Positions 18,054 through 27,122 of a stretch of DNA of 64,000 bases are shown one piece after another. The stretch comes from Pseudonocardiales bacterium (GTDB lineage Bacteria; Actinomycetota; Actinomycetes; Mycobacteriales; Pseudonocardiaceae). The notes beneath the pieces are model-generated. The model was not told where the DNA came from and searched no databases. It saw only the letters and a program-made list of their open reading frames with translations. How positions within the stretch are numbered: position 1 is the first letter of the stretch; every line of letters starts with the position of its first letter. The stretch is from the NCBI GenBank assembly GCA_023252195.1, contig JAHEXI010000001.1, positions 434,001-498,000 of the forward strand, read 5' to 3'. A program made the position numbers and the translations under genes.

Positions 18054-18437
18054 ATGGACCAGGACAATTCGCCGCGGCAACACCCGCCGCAGAATGACGG
18101 CAGGACCCGCGTCATTGCCGCGAATCTGCAGTGGCACGACGCCGAGCTCGCGCTGAAGGTGGCTCGTCACTGCTTCGAGAGGCGGCGAGTCGCTGGCCCC
18201 CAGGACAGCCCGTTACCGGCCACCATGCACGCTTACCACACCCACGTGGCGCTGCACGAGGCATCGCGCGTCATCGCCGTGCTTATTGAAACGTTCCGTG
18301 TCGAGGCGAACGCCCGGATCACCACCCCGGGGTCCGGCGCGGGCATCCCTACGCCGCGCGGCGATCAGTCGATGGCCGAGAGCTCATCGACATCTCTTTC
18401 CACCACGTTGGCGGAGAAGTCGACGCAGCTATCGTGA
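18054..18437 (+). CDS. Hypothetical small protein
   Basis: 127 residues. ATG 18054 has a strong AGGAGGGG ribosome binding site 8-9 bases upstream, which supports translation. The middle (VIAANLQWHDAELALKVARH, then VALHEASRVIAVLIETFRVE) looks like two amphipathic helices; the C-terminus is Ser/Thr-rich. No family is recognised. It lies alone between menE and a decayed regulator. The frame is open far upstream, but that part has the composition of non-coding GC-rich DNA. Confidence 0.6.
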   Translation: MDQDNSPRQHPPQNDGRTRVIAANLQWHDAELALKVARHCFERRRVAGPQDSPLPATMHAYHTHVALHEASRVIAVLIETFRVEANARITTPGSGAGIPTPRGDQSMAESSSTSLSTTLAEKSTQLS

Positions 18438-18527
18438 ATGCTGTGTCACCAGGGGCGCACCAGGGGCACACGAGGCGCGGAGATGCACCGTCATCGGTAT
18501 CCGACGAACCAATAGTGCGGGGTGGGT

Positions 18528-19146
18528 TCAGGCCTGAGGATGCGTCGTCACCGTGGTCGTGTCGGCGATATTGGTTAAGTCGGCGACGTCGGGGTCCTGG
18601 GTGATCACCGCTTTGGCTACTTGTGAAAGTAGTCGATTGCGGTTGCGGGCGTAGCTGCGCATCAGCGTGAATGCGTCGGCGATGCCGATGCGTCGGCGCT
18701 CCGCGAGAATGCCTTTCGCCTGTTCGATCAGGATGCGACTGTTGAGCGCGCTCTGCAGTTGCTCAGCCACCACCTCGCTGTGCCGTAAGGCGCGGAGTTG
18801 CAGGATGCTGATAGTGGCCACGTTGGCGAAGGACTGCGCTACCGCGGTGACATCGGCGGGGATCGCGCTGGGCGCGCAACGGAATAGGTTCAGGGCGCCG
18901 AGGATCTGCTCGCGCAGGCGCATCGGCACTGCTTGGACCGCGGCGAAGCAGGCGGGTCTGCTCGGTGGAGGCCGCTACCAGGTTAAGGGTGCCCCGCTGG
19001 TCGACCCGCAGAATTCCCGCCGCGTCAACATCGAGTAGCTGCACGCAGCGCTCGGTGAGGGTATGCAAGAAGTCGATGCCGTCAAATCCCAGCACGAGTG
19101 TGTCGGCCAGTTCGACGAGAGTCTCGGTGATTCGTTCGTCCAACAT
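18528..19146 (-). pseudogene. GAF-ANTAR transcription antitermination regulator, frameshifted and internally deleted
   Basis: The 5' part (18965-19146) encodes the start of a GAF domain (TLVELADTLVLGFDGIDFLH, CVQLLDVDAAGILRVD, up to STEQTRLL). The 3' part (18528-18929 in another frame) encodes the end of the GAF domain (VPMRLREQILGALNLF) and a full ANTAR RNA-binding domain (LIEQAKGILAERRRIGIADAF). Roughly 50 residues of the GAF domain expected between them are missing and the frame changes, so the gene is broken. Intact proteins of this type bind paired hairpins in nascent RNA to prevent termination. Confidence 0.85.
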
Positions 19147-19410
19147 CTTCTGCTTCCTGCCCGTTTGATCTCTCAGTCGCCGGAACCCACTGCGCCTGCG
19201 GCGTCGGTATCTGGTTCAAACAGTAACCTGTGCTCGACCCAGTCACCCGCTACTGCGACAAGCGGCGGCCAGTGAGGTACGCGTGGGCATCAGGCCCAGC
19301 AAGGTTGCGCTTACCCAGCCTGACGCTAGCCCCCAGATCGCCGCGCAACGCCGATGAACGCTTGATCACTGGCGCAGGAGTGTGCAACAAGATGCGGGAA
19401 GTTGAGGAAC

Positions 19411-19596
19411 ATGCCAACGACCGAGGTGAAACCGCTTGTCGGCGAGCAAGGTGCTGGCGAGCAAACCGACCTCATCTGTGCCGTCTGTCCGCACGCATGG
19501 GACGTCCACGATCCGATCGGAATCAGGTACTGCTCCGCGACGGTTTCGGGTCAACTCCACCGAGGATGTGTCTGCGTCGGCAACACTTCGCAATAA
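19411..19596 (+). CDS. RGCVC-type small cysteine-rich protein
   Basis: 61 residues with the pattern CAVCPHAWDVHDPIGIRYC followed by RGCVC near the end, giving five Cys and two His in a compact arrangement that could bind zinc. This matches the small actinobacterial family named for the RGCVC motif; its function is unknown. ATG 19411 is chosen over a TTG three codons upstream; GAGG lies just before it, closer than ideal. Flanks show no operon partner. Confidence 0.75.
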   Translation: MPTTEVKPLVGEQGAGEQTDLICAVCPHAWDVHDPIGIRYCSATVSGQLHRGCVCVGNTSQ

Positions 19597-19692
19597 GGGC
19601 CGTCGGTAATCAGTACAGGAACAGCAATGGCCGCTGAGAGGGATCGCTGAGCTGGCAGGCGCGCTCGCTGTTTCCTCGCCGAACTGCCTCGC

Positions 19693-20592
19693 TTAGTAGT
19701 ACCACGGGAACGGCGACCAGTCGGGTGCCCGCTTCTCCAAGAATGAATCCCTGCCCTCGACGGCCTCGTCGGTCATGTACGCCAGTCTCGTCGCCTCACC
19801 GGCGAAGAGTTGCTGTCCGACCAGTCCGTCGTCGATCAGGTTGAACGCGTACTTGAGCATCCGCTGCGCGGTGGGCGACTTGGCGTTGATGGCGCCGGCC
19901 CACTCCAGCGCAGTCGTCTCCAGCGACGTATGCGGAACCACTTCGTTGACCATGCCCATCCGGTGCGCGTCGGCTGCGCTGTACTCCCGCCCGAGGAAGA
20001 ATATCTCCCGGGCGACCTTCTGCCCGACCTGTCTGGCGAGATAGGCCGAGCCGAACCCACCGTCGAAGGAGCCCACGTCGGCGTCGGTCTGCTTGAACCG
20101 GGCGTGCTCAGCCGAGGCTAGCGTCAAGTCGCAGACCACGTGCAGGGAGTGGCCACCGCCGGCCGCCCAACCCGGCACCACGGCGATCACCACCTTGGGC
20201 ATGAACCTGATCAGCCGCTGACACTCCAGGATGTGCAGCCGCCCGGCTCGCGCCGGGTCGATGGTGTCCGCTGTCTCCCCTGCCGCGTATTGGTAACCCG
20301 TGCGACCTCGGATCCGTTGGTCACCGCCGGAGCAGAACGCCCAGCCACCGTCGCGCGGCGAGGGCCCGTTGCCGGTCAGCAGCACGCACCCGACGTCCGG
20401 GGTCATCCTCGCGTGATCGAGCGCCTGGTACAGCTCGTCCACAGTCGACGGGCGGAAAGCGTTGCGCACCTCCGGCCGGTCGAAGGCGATCCGGACGGTG
20501 CCGTGCGCCACCGCGCGATGATAGCTGATATCGGCGAAGTCGAAGCCGTCGACGCTGCGCCAAGCGGACGGTTCGAACAGCTCGGAGACCAT
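19693..20592 (-). CDS. menB: 1,4-dihydroxy-2-naphthoyl-CoA synthase
   Basis: Crotonase-fold enzyme closing the second ring of menaquinone from o-succinylbenzoyl-CoA made by MenE. 299 residues. MenB hallmarks: FCSGGDQRIRG for the oxyanion hole, VVPGWAAGGGHSLHVVCDL, the DVGSFDGGFGSAYLAR segment and the C-terminal KRAPDWSPFPWYY. The start is placed at ATG 20592 (MVSELFEPSAW), because an upstream ATG at 20622 lies inside the 46-bp palindromic repeat. It diverges from menD. Confidence 0.96.
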   Translation of the reverse strand: MVSELFEPSAWRSVDGFDFADISYHRAVAHGTVRIAFDRPEVRNAFRPSTVDELYQALDHARMTPDVGCVLLTGNGPSPRDGGWAFCSGGDQRIRGRTGYQYAAGETADTIDPARAGRLHILECQRLIRFMPKVVIAVVPGWAAGGGHSLHVVCDLTLASAEHARFKQTDADVGSFDGGFGSAYLARQVGQKVAREIFFLGREYSAADAHRMGMVNEVVPHTSLETTALEWAGAINAKSPTAQRMLKYAFNLIDDGLVGQQLFAGEATRLAYMTDEAVEGRDSFLEKRAPDWSPFPWYY

Positions 20593-20608
20593 GCGGCACG
20601 CTAGCGTC

Positions 20609-20654
20609 CTCGTGAGTGGCATTCAGTGCTGGAACACTGTTTCGCACTCACGAG
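20609..20654. repeat. 46-bp palindromic repeat, copy A (between menB and menD)
   Basis: Outer arms CTCGTGAGTG and CACTCACGAG are perfect complements; inner CAGTG (20624-20628) and CACTG (20635-20639) also pair. Read in reverse it matches copy C at 44 of 46 positions. Confidence 0.95.
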
Positions 20655-20678
20655 CCTTACCGGGCATGCTGATCACTT

Positions 20679-22355
20679 GTGAACCCGTCCACCGCGCTGG
20701 CCACGGTGCTGGTCGACGAGTTGGTGCGGTGCGGGGTGCGCCGCGCCGTCCTTTGTCCGGGGTCGCGCAACGCGCCGCTGTCGTTCGCCCTGCACGCGGC
20801 TGAGCAGGCCGGCCGACTGACCCTGCATGTCCGGATCGACGAGCGTTCTGCAGCGTTCCTGGCACTGGGCCTGGCGTTGCGTTCCGCGTTGCCAGTGCCG
20901 GTGGTATGCACGTCGGGGACGGCGGCGGCGAATCTGCACCCGGCGGTGCTGGAGGCCCACCACGCCGGGATCCCATTGCTGGCGGTCACCGCCGACCGCC
21001 CGGCCGAGCTGGTCGGTACTGGGGCGAACCAGACGGTGCACCAAGCGGGTCTGTTCGGCGCAGCGGTGCGCGCGGCGCCGTCTCTGGCGGCACCGTCGGA
21101 CTGTGCGCAGCACACTCAGTGGCGGTCTGCAGTAGACCGGGCGGTCGCGGCCGCACGGGGTGCCCTGGGCGGCGGACCGGGCCCGGTGCATCTCAACGTG
21201 CCGTTCCGCGAGCCGCTGGTACCCCCGCCGAGTCCGGACGGTTCAGGGCCGGAGGTGTTGGCGGCCCTCAAAGGCCGGTCGACCAGCGCGCCCTGGACCG
21301 CGGTGTCGACCGGTTCACCGCTGCGCGCCGAGGTGGAGCTGGACTTTAGTCGGCGCACGCTGGTGATCGCCGGTCACGGCGCGCCACCGGCGCCGCCAGG
21401 GCTACCGCTGGTAGCCGAGCCCACCGCGCCCGATTGGCCGGACGCGCTGGCAGTCGGGCCGTGGCTGCTGGGCTCACCCGTAGTCGATCAGTTGCGACCC
21501 GAGCAGGTGCTGGTGCTTGGTCGCCCCACCCTTCATCGGTCAGTGCAGCGGCTGCTCGCTGACCCGACGGTGGCGGTCACCGTCCTCACCGACCGACCGG
21601 AGTGGACGGATATCGCGGCCACCGCGGTCGCGGTGGGCACCGCGCTGCGCTGCGTCGGATCCCCCGATCCGGAGTGGCTGCGCGGCTGGCAGCAGGCGGA
21701 TACCCGCGCCGCTGATGCGGTGAGCGCCACCATGGGGCGCCACCCACAGACCACCGGCCTCGGGGTGGCTCGGCTGCTGGTCGCCGCGCTGCCGGCCGGG
21801 GCGCTGCTGCTGCTCGGCTCGTCGAACCCGATCCGGGACGTGTCGCTGGCCGCCCGACCGCGGCGGGGTCTGACTGTGCTGGCCAATCGCGGTGTCGCCG
21901 GCATCGATGGGACGATCTCCACCGCGACCGGGGCGGCGCTGGTGCATGCCGGACCGGCCTACGCCCTGGTCGGCGACCTGACGTTCCTGCACGATTCGAA
22001 CGGGCTGTTGACCGCGCCGGACGAGCACCGTCCGGATCTGACCGTGGTGGTCGCCAACGATGATGGGGGCGGCATCTTTGCGCTCCTGGAACAGGGTGCC
22101 CCGGAGTATGCCGACGCTTTCGAACGCGTCTTCGGCACCCCGCACGGCACCGATCTGGCGGCGCTGTGCGCGGCGCACCACGTGCCGCACGTTCGGGCGT
22201 CGGCCAGTGAACTGGCGGAGCTGGCGGTAGCCCCCGGCCAGGGCCTGCGGGTTGTGGAGGTGCCCACGGAGCGGTCCGGGCTGCGTGCGCTGCACGATCA
22301 GATCCGGACCGCGGTGGCGACGTCGGTCGGTCCTTTTGTCGGTGGCAGCGCCTAA
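20679..22355 (+). CDS. menD: 2-Succinyl-5-enolpyruvyl-6-hydroxy-3-cyclohexene-1-carboxylate synthase
   Basis: ThDP-dependent enzyme adding the succinyl-semialdehyde unit from 2-oxoglutarate to isochorismate. 558 residues. Recognisable are the N-terminal RRAVLCPGSRNAPLSFAL, HVRIDERSAAF with the cofactor-activating Glu55, CTSGTAAANLHPAV, and the ThDP/Mg region NRGVAGIDGTISTATG with DLTFLHDSNGLL. Starts with GTG 20679, 25 bp after the palindromic repeat. Its substrate comes from the isochorismate synthase encoded two genes later. Confidence 0.97.
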   Translation: MNPSTALATVLVDELVRCGVRRAVLCPGSRNAPLSFALHAAEQAGRLTLHVRIDERSAAFLALGLALRSALPVPVVCTSGTAAANLHPAVLEAHHAGIPLLAVTADRPAELVGTGANQTVHQAGLFGAAVRAAPSLAAPSDCAQHTQWRSAVDRAVAAARGALGGGPGPVHLNVPFREPLVPPPSPDGSGPEVLAALKGRSTSAPWTAVSTGSPLRAEVELDFSRRTLVIAGHGAPPAPPGLPLVAEPTAPDWPDALAVGPWLLGSPVVDQLRPEQVLVLGRPTLHRSVQRLLADPTVAVTVLTDRPEWTDIAATAVAVGTALRCVGSPDPEWLRGWQQADTRAADAVSATMGRHPQTTGLGVARLLVAALPAGALLLLGSSNPIRDVSLAARPRRGLTVLANRGVAGIDGTISTATGAALVHAGPAYALVGDLTFLHDSNGLLTAPDEHRPDLTVVVANDDGGGIFALLEQGAPEYADAFERVFGTPHGTDLAALCAAHHVPHVRASASELAELAVAPGQGLRVVEVPTERSGLRALHDQIRTAVATSVGPFVGGSA

Positions 22356-22377
22356 GGTCAGTGCCGGGGAGGTAACC

Positions 22378-23859
22378 ATGCGCAAGCGAACTGGATTGCT
22401 GATCGGACCGGTGCTGGCGCTGCTGCTGGTGCTGGTCGCGTTGGCAATCCCGTGGCGGGCCTCGAAGCCCGCTCCGGCGACGCCCCCGCGGCCGCCTTCG
22501 GCCACGTCGGTGGCGACTGCGCCGCCGGTGGTCGGTGCCGACGGCATCGGGGACCCGTACTTTCCGCGCGCCGGCAACGGTGGCTACGACGTCACCGCAT
22601 ACGACATCGCAGTTCGCTACGACCCGCCCACCGACCGGCTCGAGGGCCACACCGCCATCACCGCCGCGGCCACCGAAAGCCTGTCCCGATTCAACCTGGA
22701 CCTCAGGTTGCCCGCGTCGGCTGTCACGGTGAATGACCAGCCGGCCACGATCCATCAGGACGGTGGTGAGCTGCAGGTCACTCCGGCTGTACCCGTGCCG
22801 TCCGGAGCGCAGATGACGGTGCGGGTGGCCTACGCCGGGGTGCCGTCGAGCGTCTCCGGCGGACCTGGGGTGCACTCGCCGTGGGTGCGCACCGCCGACG
22901 GCGCCGTCGCCGTGGGCGAGCCGGATATCGCCGCCTGGTGGTATCCCTCCAACGACCACCCGTCGGACAAGGCGACTTTCACGATCACCGCCGTCGTGCC
23001 CGCCGGCCTGCAGGTGATCTCCAACGGCGCCCTGCTCGGTGGACCGGAGGCGGTGGCGCCGGGCCTACAGCAGTGGCGCTGGCAGGAGACCGAGCCGATG
23101 GCCACCTACCTGGCCTTCGTCGCGATCGGCAACTACGACATCGTGCGCCGGGACACTCGCTTCGGTCTGTACCTGGCCGCCTACGATCGGGCCCTCGATC
23201 CGGCGATCGCGGACGCGGCACGTGCCTCGGTGGAACAGACGCCGCAGATCATCGAGTTCCTGTCCGGGATCTTCGGCCCCTATCCATTCCGCCAGCTCGG
23301 CGGGGTGGTCCCGGACGCCAGCCTTGGTTTCGCGCTGGAGGACCAGACCCGTCCGGTGTACGCGCCGACGTTCTTCGATGACGGCCAGAACGTCACAGTG
23401 GTGGTGCACGAGCTGGCCCACCAGTGGTTCGGGGACAGCGTCTCGGTGAGCCACTGGAGCGACATCTGGCTCAACGAGGGTTTCGCCACCTACGCCGAGT
23501 GGCTGTACTCCGAACGCCACGGCGGCCCCACCGCTGCGCAGACGGCAGCGCAGAACTACGCCCGTCATCCCGCCGGGGACGACTTCTGGCGAACCCCGCC
23601 GGGAGCTCCCGGTGCGGACTCGGTGTTCAACAACGCGGTGTATGTGCGCGGCGGGATGGCGCTGCAGGCGATCCGAGCCGCCCTAGGCGACCAGAACTTC
23701 TTCGCCGCTGTGCGCGCCTGGGCCACCGAGCGGGCCGGTGGCAACGGCTCGGTGCAGGACTTCCTGGCCCTGGTCAAGCACGTTTCCGGCAAGAACGTCG
23801 ATACCGTCGCGCAGACGTGGCTGCTCGGCCAGGGGCGCCCAGCAGCGCCGCCGGGATAA
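22378..23859 (+). CDS. Secreted or membrane-anchored M1-family zinc metallopeptidase
   Basis: 493 residues. An N-terminal hydrophobic segment (LLIGPVLALLLVLVALAIPW) followed by a Pro-rich stretch indicates export or anchoring. The catalytic zinc site is HELAHQWFGD (His344, Glu345, His348) with the third ligand in WLNEGFATYAEW (Glu367); ALEDQTRPVYAP replaces the GAMEN exopeptidase motif in altered form. Likely an aminopeptidase-like enzyme acting outside the membrane; substrate unknown. ATG has GGGGAGG upstream. Lies 22 bp after menD. Confidence 0.92.
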   Translation: MRKRTGLLIGPVLALLLVLVALAIPWRASKPAPATPPRPPSATSVATAPPVVGADGIGDPYFPRAGNGGYDVTAYDIAVRYDPPTDRLEGHTAITAAATESLSRFNLDLRLPASAVTVNDQPATIHQDGGELQVTPAVPVPSGAQMTVRVAYAGVPSSVSGGPGVHSPWVRTADGAVAVGEPDIAAWWYPSNDHPSDKATFTITAVVPAGLQVISNGALLGGPEAVAPGLQQWRWQETEPMATYLAFVAIGNYDIVRRDTRFGLYLAAYDRALDPAIADAARASVEQTPQIIEFLSGIFGPYPFRQLGGVVPDASLGFALEDQTRPVYAPTFFDDGQNVTVVVHELAHQWFGDSVSVSHWSDIWLNEGFATYAEWLYSERHGGPTAAQTAAQNYARHPAGDDFWRTPPGAPGADSVFNNAVYVRGGMALQAIRAALGDQNFFAAVRAWATERAGGNGSVQDFLALVKHVSGKNVDTVAQTWLLGQGRPAAPPG

Positions 23860-23867
23860 CCAGCCAC

Positions 23868-25106
23868 TCACAACCCCTCCAGAGCGTCGCGGATCGGGAC
23901 CAGCTTGGCGGCGGCTTCGGCGACCTCGGAGTCGGGATCGGATCCGGCGACGATTCCGCAGCCGGCGAACAACCGAGCGAACCGACCGACGACCTGGGCG
24001 CAGCGCAGTGCGATACCCAGCTCGCCGTCACCCGCGGCATCCACCCAGCCGACCGGACCCGCGTAGCGTCCGCGGTCCATCGCCTCCAGCTCACCGATCG
24101 CGCTGACCGCGGCCAGGGTGGGACTTCCGCCCACGGCGGCAGTGGGATGCACCGCGTCGGCCAGGGTGAGCAGCGGCGGCCCCAGCGGGTGCAGTACTCC
24201 GCGCACCTCGGTGGCCAGGTGCAGCACGTTGCGCAGTTCCAGCACGCTGGGCGTGGGGGGAACGACCAGTTCGGTGCAGAACGGCTGCAGCGCCTGGGCC
24301 AGTGAGTCGACCGCGTAGCGGTGTTCATCGTGGTCTTTGGCCGAGGCGAGTAATTCGACGGCCAGTGCTCCGGCATTGGCGCCGTCATGCGGCCAGGTGG
24401 TTCCGGCCAGCACCCTCGAGAGCACCTCGGTGCCGCGCCGGCGCAGCAGCAACTCGGGGGTCGCGCCGACCAGGTGGTCCACCGCGAACGTCCAGCACGA
24501 CGGGTACCGGGCCGCCAACCCGTGAAGCAGGAACCGGGGATCCAGCGGCTCATCAGCGACCGCCAGCAGGTCGTGCGCGAGGACCACCTTCGCCGGTGCC
24601 GCGCCGTCACGCATCCGCGATACCGCGCGCGCCACCGCGTCGCGCCATGCGGTCACCGGTAGCTCACCGTCGAAGTACCGCAGGCCACGGGGGCGGCTCA
24701 CCGGCACCACCGGACCGGTCGCGCGGCCGGTCTCGAACTCGGTGACCCAGGTCTGGTCGCCGCGCCGGCCGACCACCACTCGCGGCACCACCAGTACCGA
24801 GCTGCCCGGGGATTCGTCGAAGGCGAGGCTGGCGAAGGCAACCGGGCCACTGCCCGGAAGACCGACCTCATCACGGGTGTCGAGTTGGGTGCAGAACGAC
24901 GCCCACCAGTCCTGGGCCCGGGCGAAGCGGTGCGGCCCTTCGGTGCATACTCGGGCCACTTCCCCCCAGGCCACCAGCCCCTCGCCGGCACGGATCCAGG
25001 ACAGCGCCCCGCGAGGGGAGGGCAACATGTCGAGCAGATCGGTACCGCTGCCCGGCACCAGACGCGAGCGCACGACCAGCCGGTCGGTCAGCGGGGCGGT
25101 GGTCAC
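23868..25106 (-). CDS. menF: Isochorismate synthase (MenF/EntC family)
   Basis: Chorismate-utilising enzyme supplying isochorismate to MenD. 412 residues with the conserved core VLAHDLLAVADEPLDP, FAVDHLVGATPELLLR, VLAGTTWPHD, LLASAKDHDEHRYAVDSL, HPTAAVGGSPTLAAV and the C-terminal GCGIVAGSDPDSEVAE. The KDHDEH segment aligns with the Mg-binding SxKNxxEH motif of the family. The 3' end faces the peptidase gene. Starts with GTG 25106. Context within a menaquinone cluster favours MenF over a siderophore role. Confidence 0.93.
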   Translation of the reverse strand: MTTAPLTDRLVVRSRLVPGSGTDLLDMLPSPRGALSWIRAGEGLVAWGEVARVCTEGPHRFARAQDWWASFCTQLDTRDEVGLPGSGPVAFASLAFDESPGSSVLVVPRVVVGRRGDQTWVTEFETGRATGPVVPVSRPRGLRYFDGELPVTAWRDAVARAVSRMRDGAAPAKVVLAHDLLAVADEPLDPRFLLHGLAARYPSCWTFAVDHLVGATPELLLRRRGTEVLSRVLAGTTWPHDGANAGALAVELLASAKDHDEHRYAVDSLAQALQPFCTELVVPPTPSVLELRNVLHLATEVRGVLHPLGPPLLTLADAVHPTAAVGGSPTLAAVSAIGELEAMDRGRYAGPVGWVDAAGDGELGIALRCAQVVGRFARLFAGCGIVAGSDPDSEVAEAAAKLVPIRDALEGL

Positions 25107-25186
25107 GTCTCCAGCGTATTAGGGCCAGCCGCCGGAGGCGTGTTGCGCGTCGATCTACCGTTGTGACGGCCGCTAAGCTGCCGGCG

Positions 25187-25654
25187 ATGACCGCTCTGGT
25201 TACCGGGCCCGTTACCGGGTCCCCACGGCAGACCCGCCACCGCCGGCGATGGCCGGCGTGGTGGATGCTGCCCGCAGCAGCGGCCTTACTGACCGGGCTC
25301 ATCACGCTGGCGCTGGCAGGCGCGGCGCTCGATGACGCGGCCATCGATGCCCGCACCGGGCACGCCACCGCCCAGGTGCTTGCGGTGACGTCGATCCGGA
25401 CTCTGGTGCAGTTCACCACGCCCGACGGCAAGATCTACCGCCCGGACTCGGGGCTGGCGTACCCGTCCGGATTGCAGGTGGGGCAGCTGGTCCGGGTGGA
25501 ATATGACAGCTCCGATCCAACGGGGAACTTGCGGGTTGCTGGGCGCACCTGGGTGCAGGGGGTGGCTCCGGCATTGATCATCCTGCTGGCGTTGTGGGTG
25601 TTGGTAGTGCCGGCCAGCTGGTGGTTGCGTCGCCGCCAGGCTCGCGCTGTGTAG
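25187..25654 (+). CDS. DUF3592-type membrane protein
   Basis: About 155 residues with two transmembrane helices (MLPAAAALLTGLITLALAGA and APALIILLALWVLVVPASWW) around an extracytoplasmic beta-rich domain (VQFTTPDGKIYRPDSGL, VGQLVRVEYDSSDP), the DUF3592 layout. Function unknown. A homologue follows menD in Mycobacterium tuberculosis, so position supports identity. ATG 25187 is preferred over GTG 25163. It diverges from menF. Confidence 0.85.
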   Translation: MTALVTGPVTGSPRQTRHRRRWPAWWMLPAAAALLTGLITLALAGAALDDAAIDARTGHATAQVLAVTSIRTLVQFTTPDGKIYRPDSGLAYPSGLQVGQLVRVEYDSSDPTGNLRVAGRTWVQGVAPALIILLALWVLVVPASWWLRRRQARAV

Positions 25655-25700
25655 GCCCGTACCCGGTTGCCATGTCGGTCGATACCGCCTACTGGCTTTG

Positions 25701-26369
25701 TCAGCGAACGTCACTGCCTGATTTCGACCCGGACGCGGGCCGGGGATATGCGGCGACGAGCAGCTTCATGAGTTTCGGGAACGTGGGTGTGAAGCGACCC
25801 TGGCCCCATTCGAGGTCGGGCTCGTTGGCCATCGACTGGCTGAGCACCCCGACGAGCAGGGTCGATACGAGACAGATGGCCTCATCGGAGTCGGCCTCCG
25901 GGCCGAGCTGCCCTGCGCAAACGGCCTCGGCCATTGCGGCACGCTGCAGGGCGACCATCTCCACGCTGGGCGCGAACGCTTCGGCCGAGGGCGCGAAGCT
26001 GGGGACGGGTCGCCAGAACATCAGCTGGGCAATCGCCCGGTTGGCCAACGCCCAGCGCCCGCTGGCCTCCAGGCCGGCGGTCAAAGCGCCCAGGCCGCAT
26101 TCGGCGCCGGCCATGGCCTGACGCATGACATCGAGGTGTTCGAGTTGGCCGCGGAGGAAGAGGCTGTCGTAGATGGCCATGAGGGACGGGAAGTACTTGT
26201 AGATCGAGGGAGGCTGCACGCCGAGGCGGCGGGCCACCTCGGCCAGGCTCAGGCCGTTGACCCCCTCCTCGGTCATCACATCCTCAGCGATGTCGAGGAT
26301 CTCCTCGATGGTTTCCTGACGCCGCCGGGCCCGCCGATCGGATCGAGGGGGCGTATCGGTCTGTGCCAT
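25701..26369 (-). CDS. TetR-family transcriptional regulator
   Basis: 222 residues: an N-terminal helix-turn-helix (ILDIAEDVMTEEGVNGLSLAEV followed by LGVQPPSIYKYF) and a helical ligand domain with the WHG-like C-terminal pattern. It diverges from the SRPBCC gene at 26484, and the shared 114-bp region contains perfect inverted repeats likely to be its operators. By TetR-family precedent it represses itself and the divergent gene until a small ligand binds. Confidence 0.92.
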   Translation of the reverse strand: MAQTDTPPRSDRRARRRQETIEEILDIAEDVMTEEGVNGLSLAEVARRLGVQPPSIYKYFPSLMAIYDSLFLRGQLEHLDVMRQAMAGAECGLGALTAGLEASGRWALANRAIAQLMFWRPVPSFAPSAEAFAPSVEMVALQRAAMAEAVCAGQLGPEADSDEAICLVSTLLVGVLSQSMANEPDLEWGQGRFTPTFPKLMKLLVAAYPRPASGSKSGSDVR

Positions 26370-26397
26370 CACACCCTTCTACTGCATTCAGAAGATC

Positions 26398-26412
26398 AGA
26401 ATAACATATTCT
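26398..26412. promoter_or_regulatory. Inverted repeat AGAATA-N3-TATTCT, possible operator
   Basis: Perfect 6-bp arms around a 3-bp spacer, just upstream of the TetR start and of the -35-like TTGACA (26417-26422) that faces the SRPBCC gene. Confidence 0.55.
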
Positions 26413-26427
26413 CTTGTTGACAGCCAT

Positions 26428-26450
26428 AGCTAATTACATTAGCTTAAGCT
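26428..26450. promoter_or_regulatory. Inverted repeat AGCTAAT-N3-ATTAGCT plus AGCTTAAGCT, likely TetR operator
   Basis: Perfect 7-bp arms (26428-26434 and 26438-26444) followed immediately by a 10-bp perfect palindrome (26441-26450). The site covers the expected spacer and -10 region downstream of TTGACA at 26417, so binding would block the rightward promoter. Confidence 0.65.
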
Positions 26451-26483
26451 CATACTGTGTGCAGCAGAGAGGAGGACAGTTCA

Positions 26484-27029
26484 ATGCCTCTCAAGAACGG
26501 AAGGTGGTGGCTGACACAGGACCGGTACCAGATCGTCATGAACGCCGCCCCAGCGCGTATCTACGACCTCGTTGCCGATCTGCCGCGCATGGGCGAGTGG
26601 AGCCCAGAGTGCAAACGCGTCGAGTGGGCGAAAGGCACCACGGTCCCGGCGGTGGGAGCCAAGTTCGTCGGCCACAATCGGGGCGGACCGTTCAGCCTCT
26701 TCCGCTGGTCGCGCCATGGCCGGGTCCTCACCGCCGACCGCGGCCGGGAGTTTGCATTCGTTACCGAAGAGGGGGGCCGCGAGTCCACCGTGTGGCGCTA
26801 CCGCTTCGAGCCGGTCGAGGGCGGTACCCGGGTCACCGAGTCCTACGAAGTGAGGTGGATACCGGTCTGGGCCCGGATCGTCGACGTTCCAGCCAACCGG
26901 CACCGCGAGTTGCAAGACGCCATGCGCCACACGCTCGAGCAGGTCAAATGCACGGCGGAACTAGCGCACGGCGTGGACCCGGCGCAGGGTGGCCGGGAGG
27001 GACAGCGTGTTGCCCTCTCAGACGGCTAA
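26484..27029 (+). CDS. SRPBCC (START-like) family protein
   Basis: 181 residues. The pattern IVMNAAPARIYDLVADLPRM, EWSPECKRVEW, FRWSRHGRVLTADRGREFAF, YRFEPVEGGTRVTESYEV is that of the polyketide-cyclase/SRPBCC helix-grip fold, which binds hydrophobic ligands in a deep cavity. Ligand or reaction unknown. ATG 26484 has a GAGGAGG site upstream, preferred over a start at 26457. Divergent from a TetR gene with palindromic operators between, so probably induced by the ligand of that regulator. Confidence 0.88.
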   Translation: MPLKNGRWWLTQDRYQIVMNAAPARIYDLVADLPRMGEWSPECKRVEWAKGTTVPAVGAKFVGHNRGGPFSLFRWSRHGRVLTADRGREFAFVTEEGGRESTVWRYRFEPVEGGTRVTESYEVRWIPVWARIVDVPANRHRELQDAMRHTLEQVKCTAELAHGVDPAQGGREGQRVALSDG

Positions 27030-27122
27030 CCATGACTTTGTAGCACGGTTCCGTCGCAGGCCCGAGGCCGCTTTTAGCGGGGCTGGCGGTACTTGAAGGG
27101 CTACCAACCGTAGGGTGGCGCT

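Noticed and set aside
17601-18170. Minus-strand 189-codon frame after menE
   Set aside because: Arg/Pro-rich, overlaps the ribosome binding site and start of the better-supported gene at 18054.
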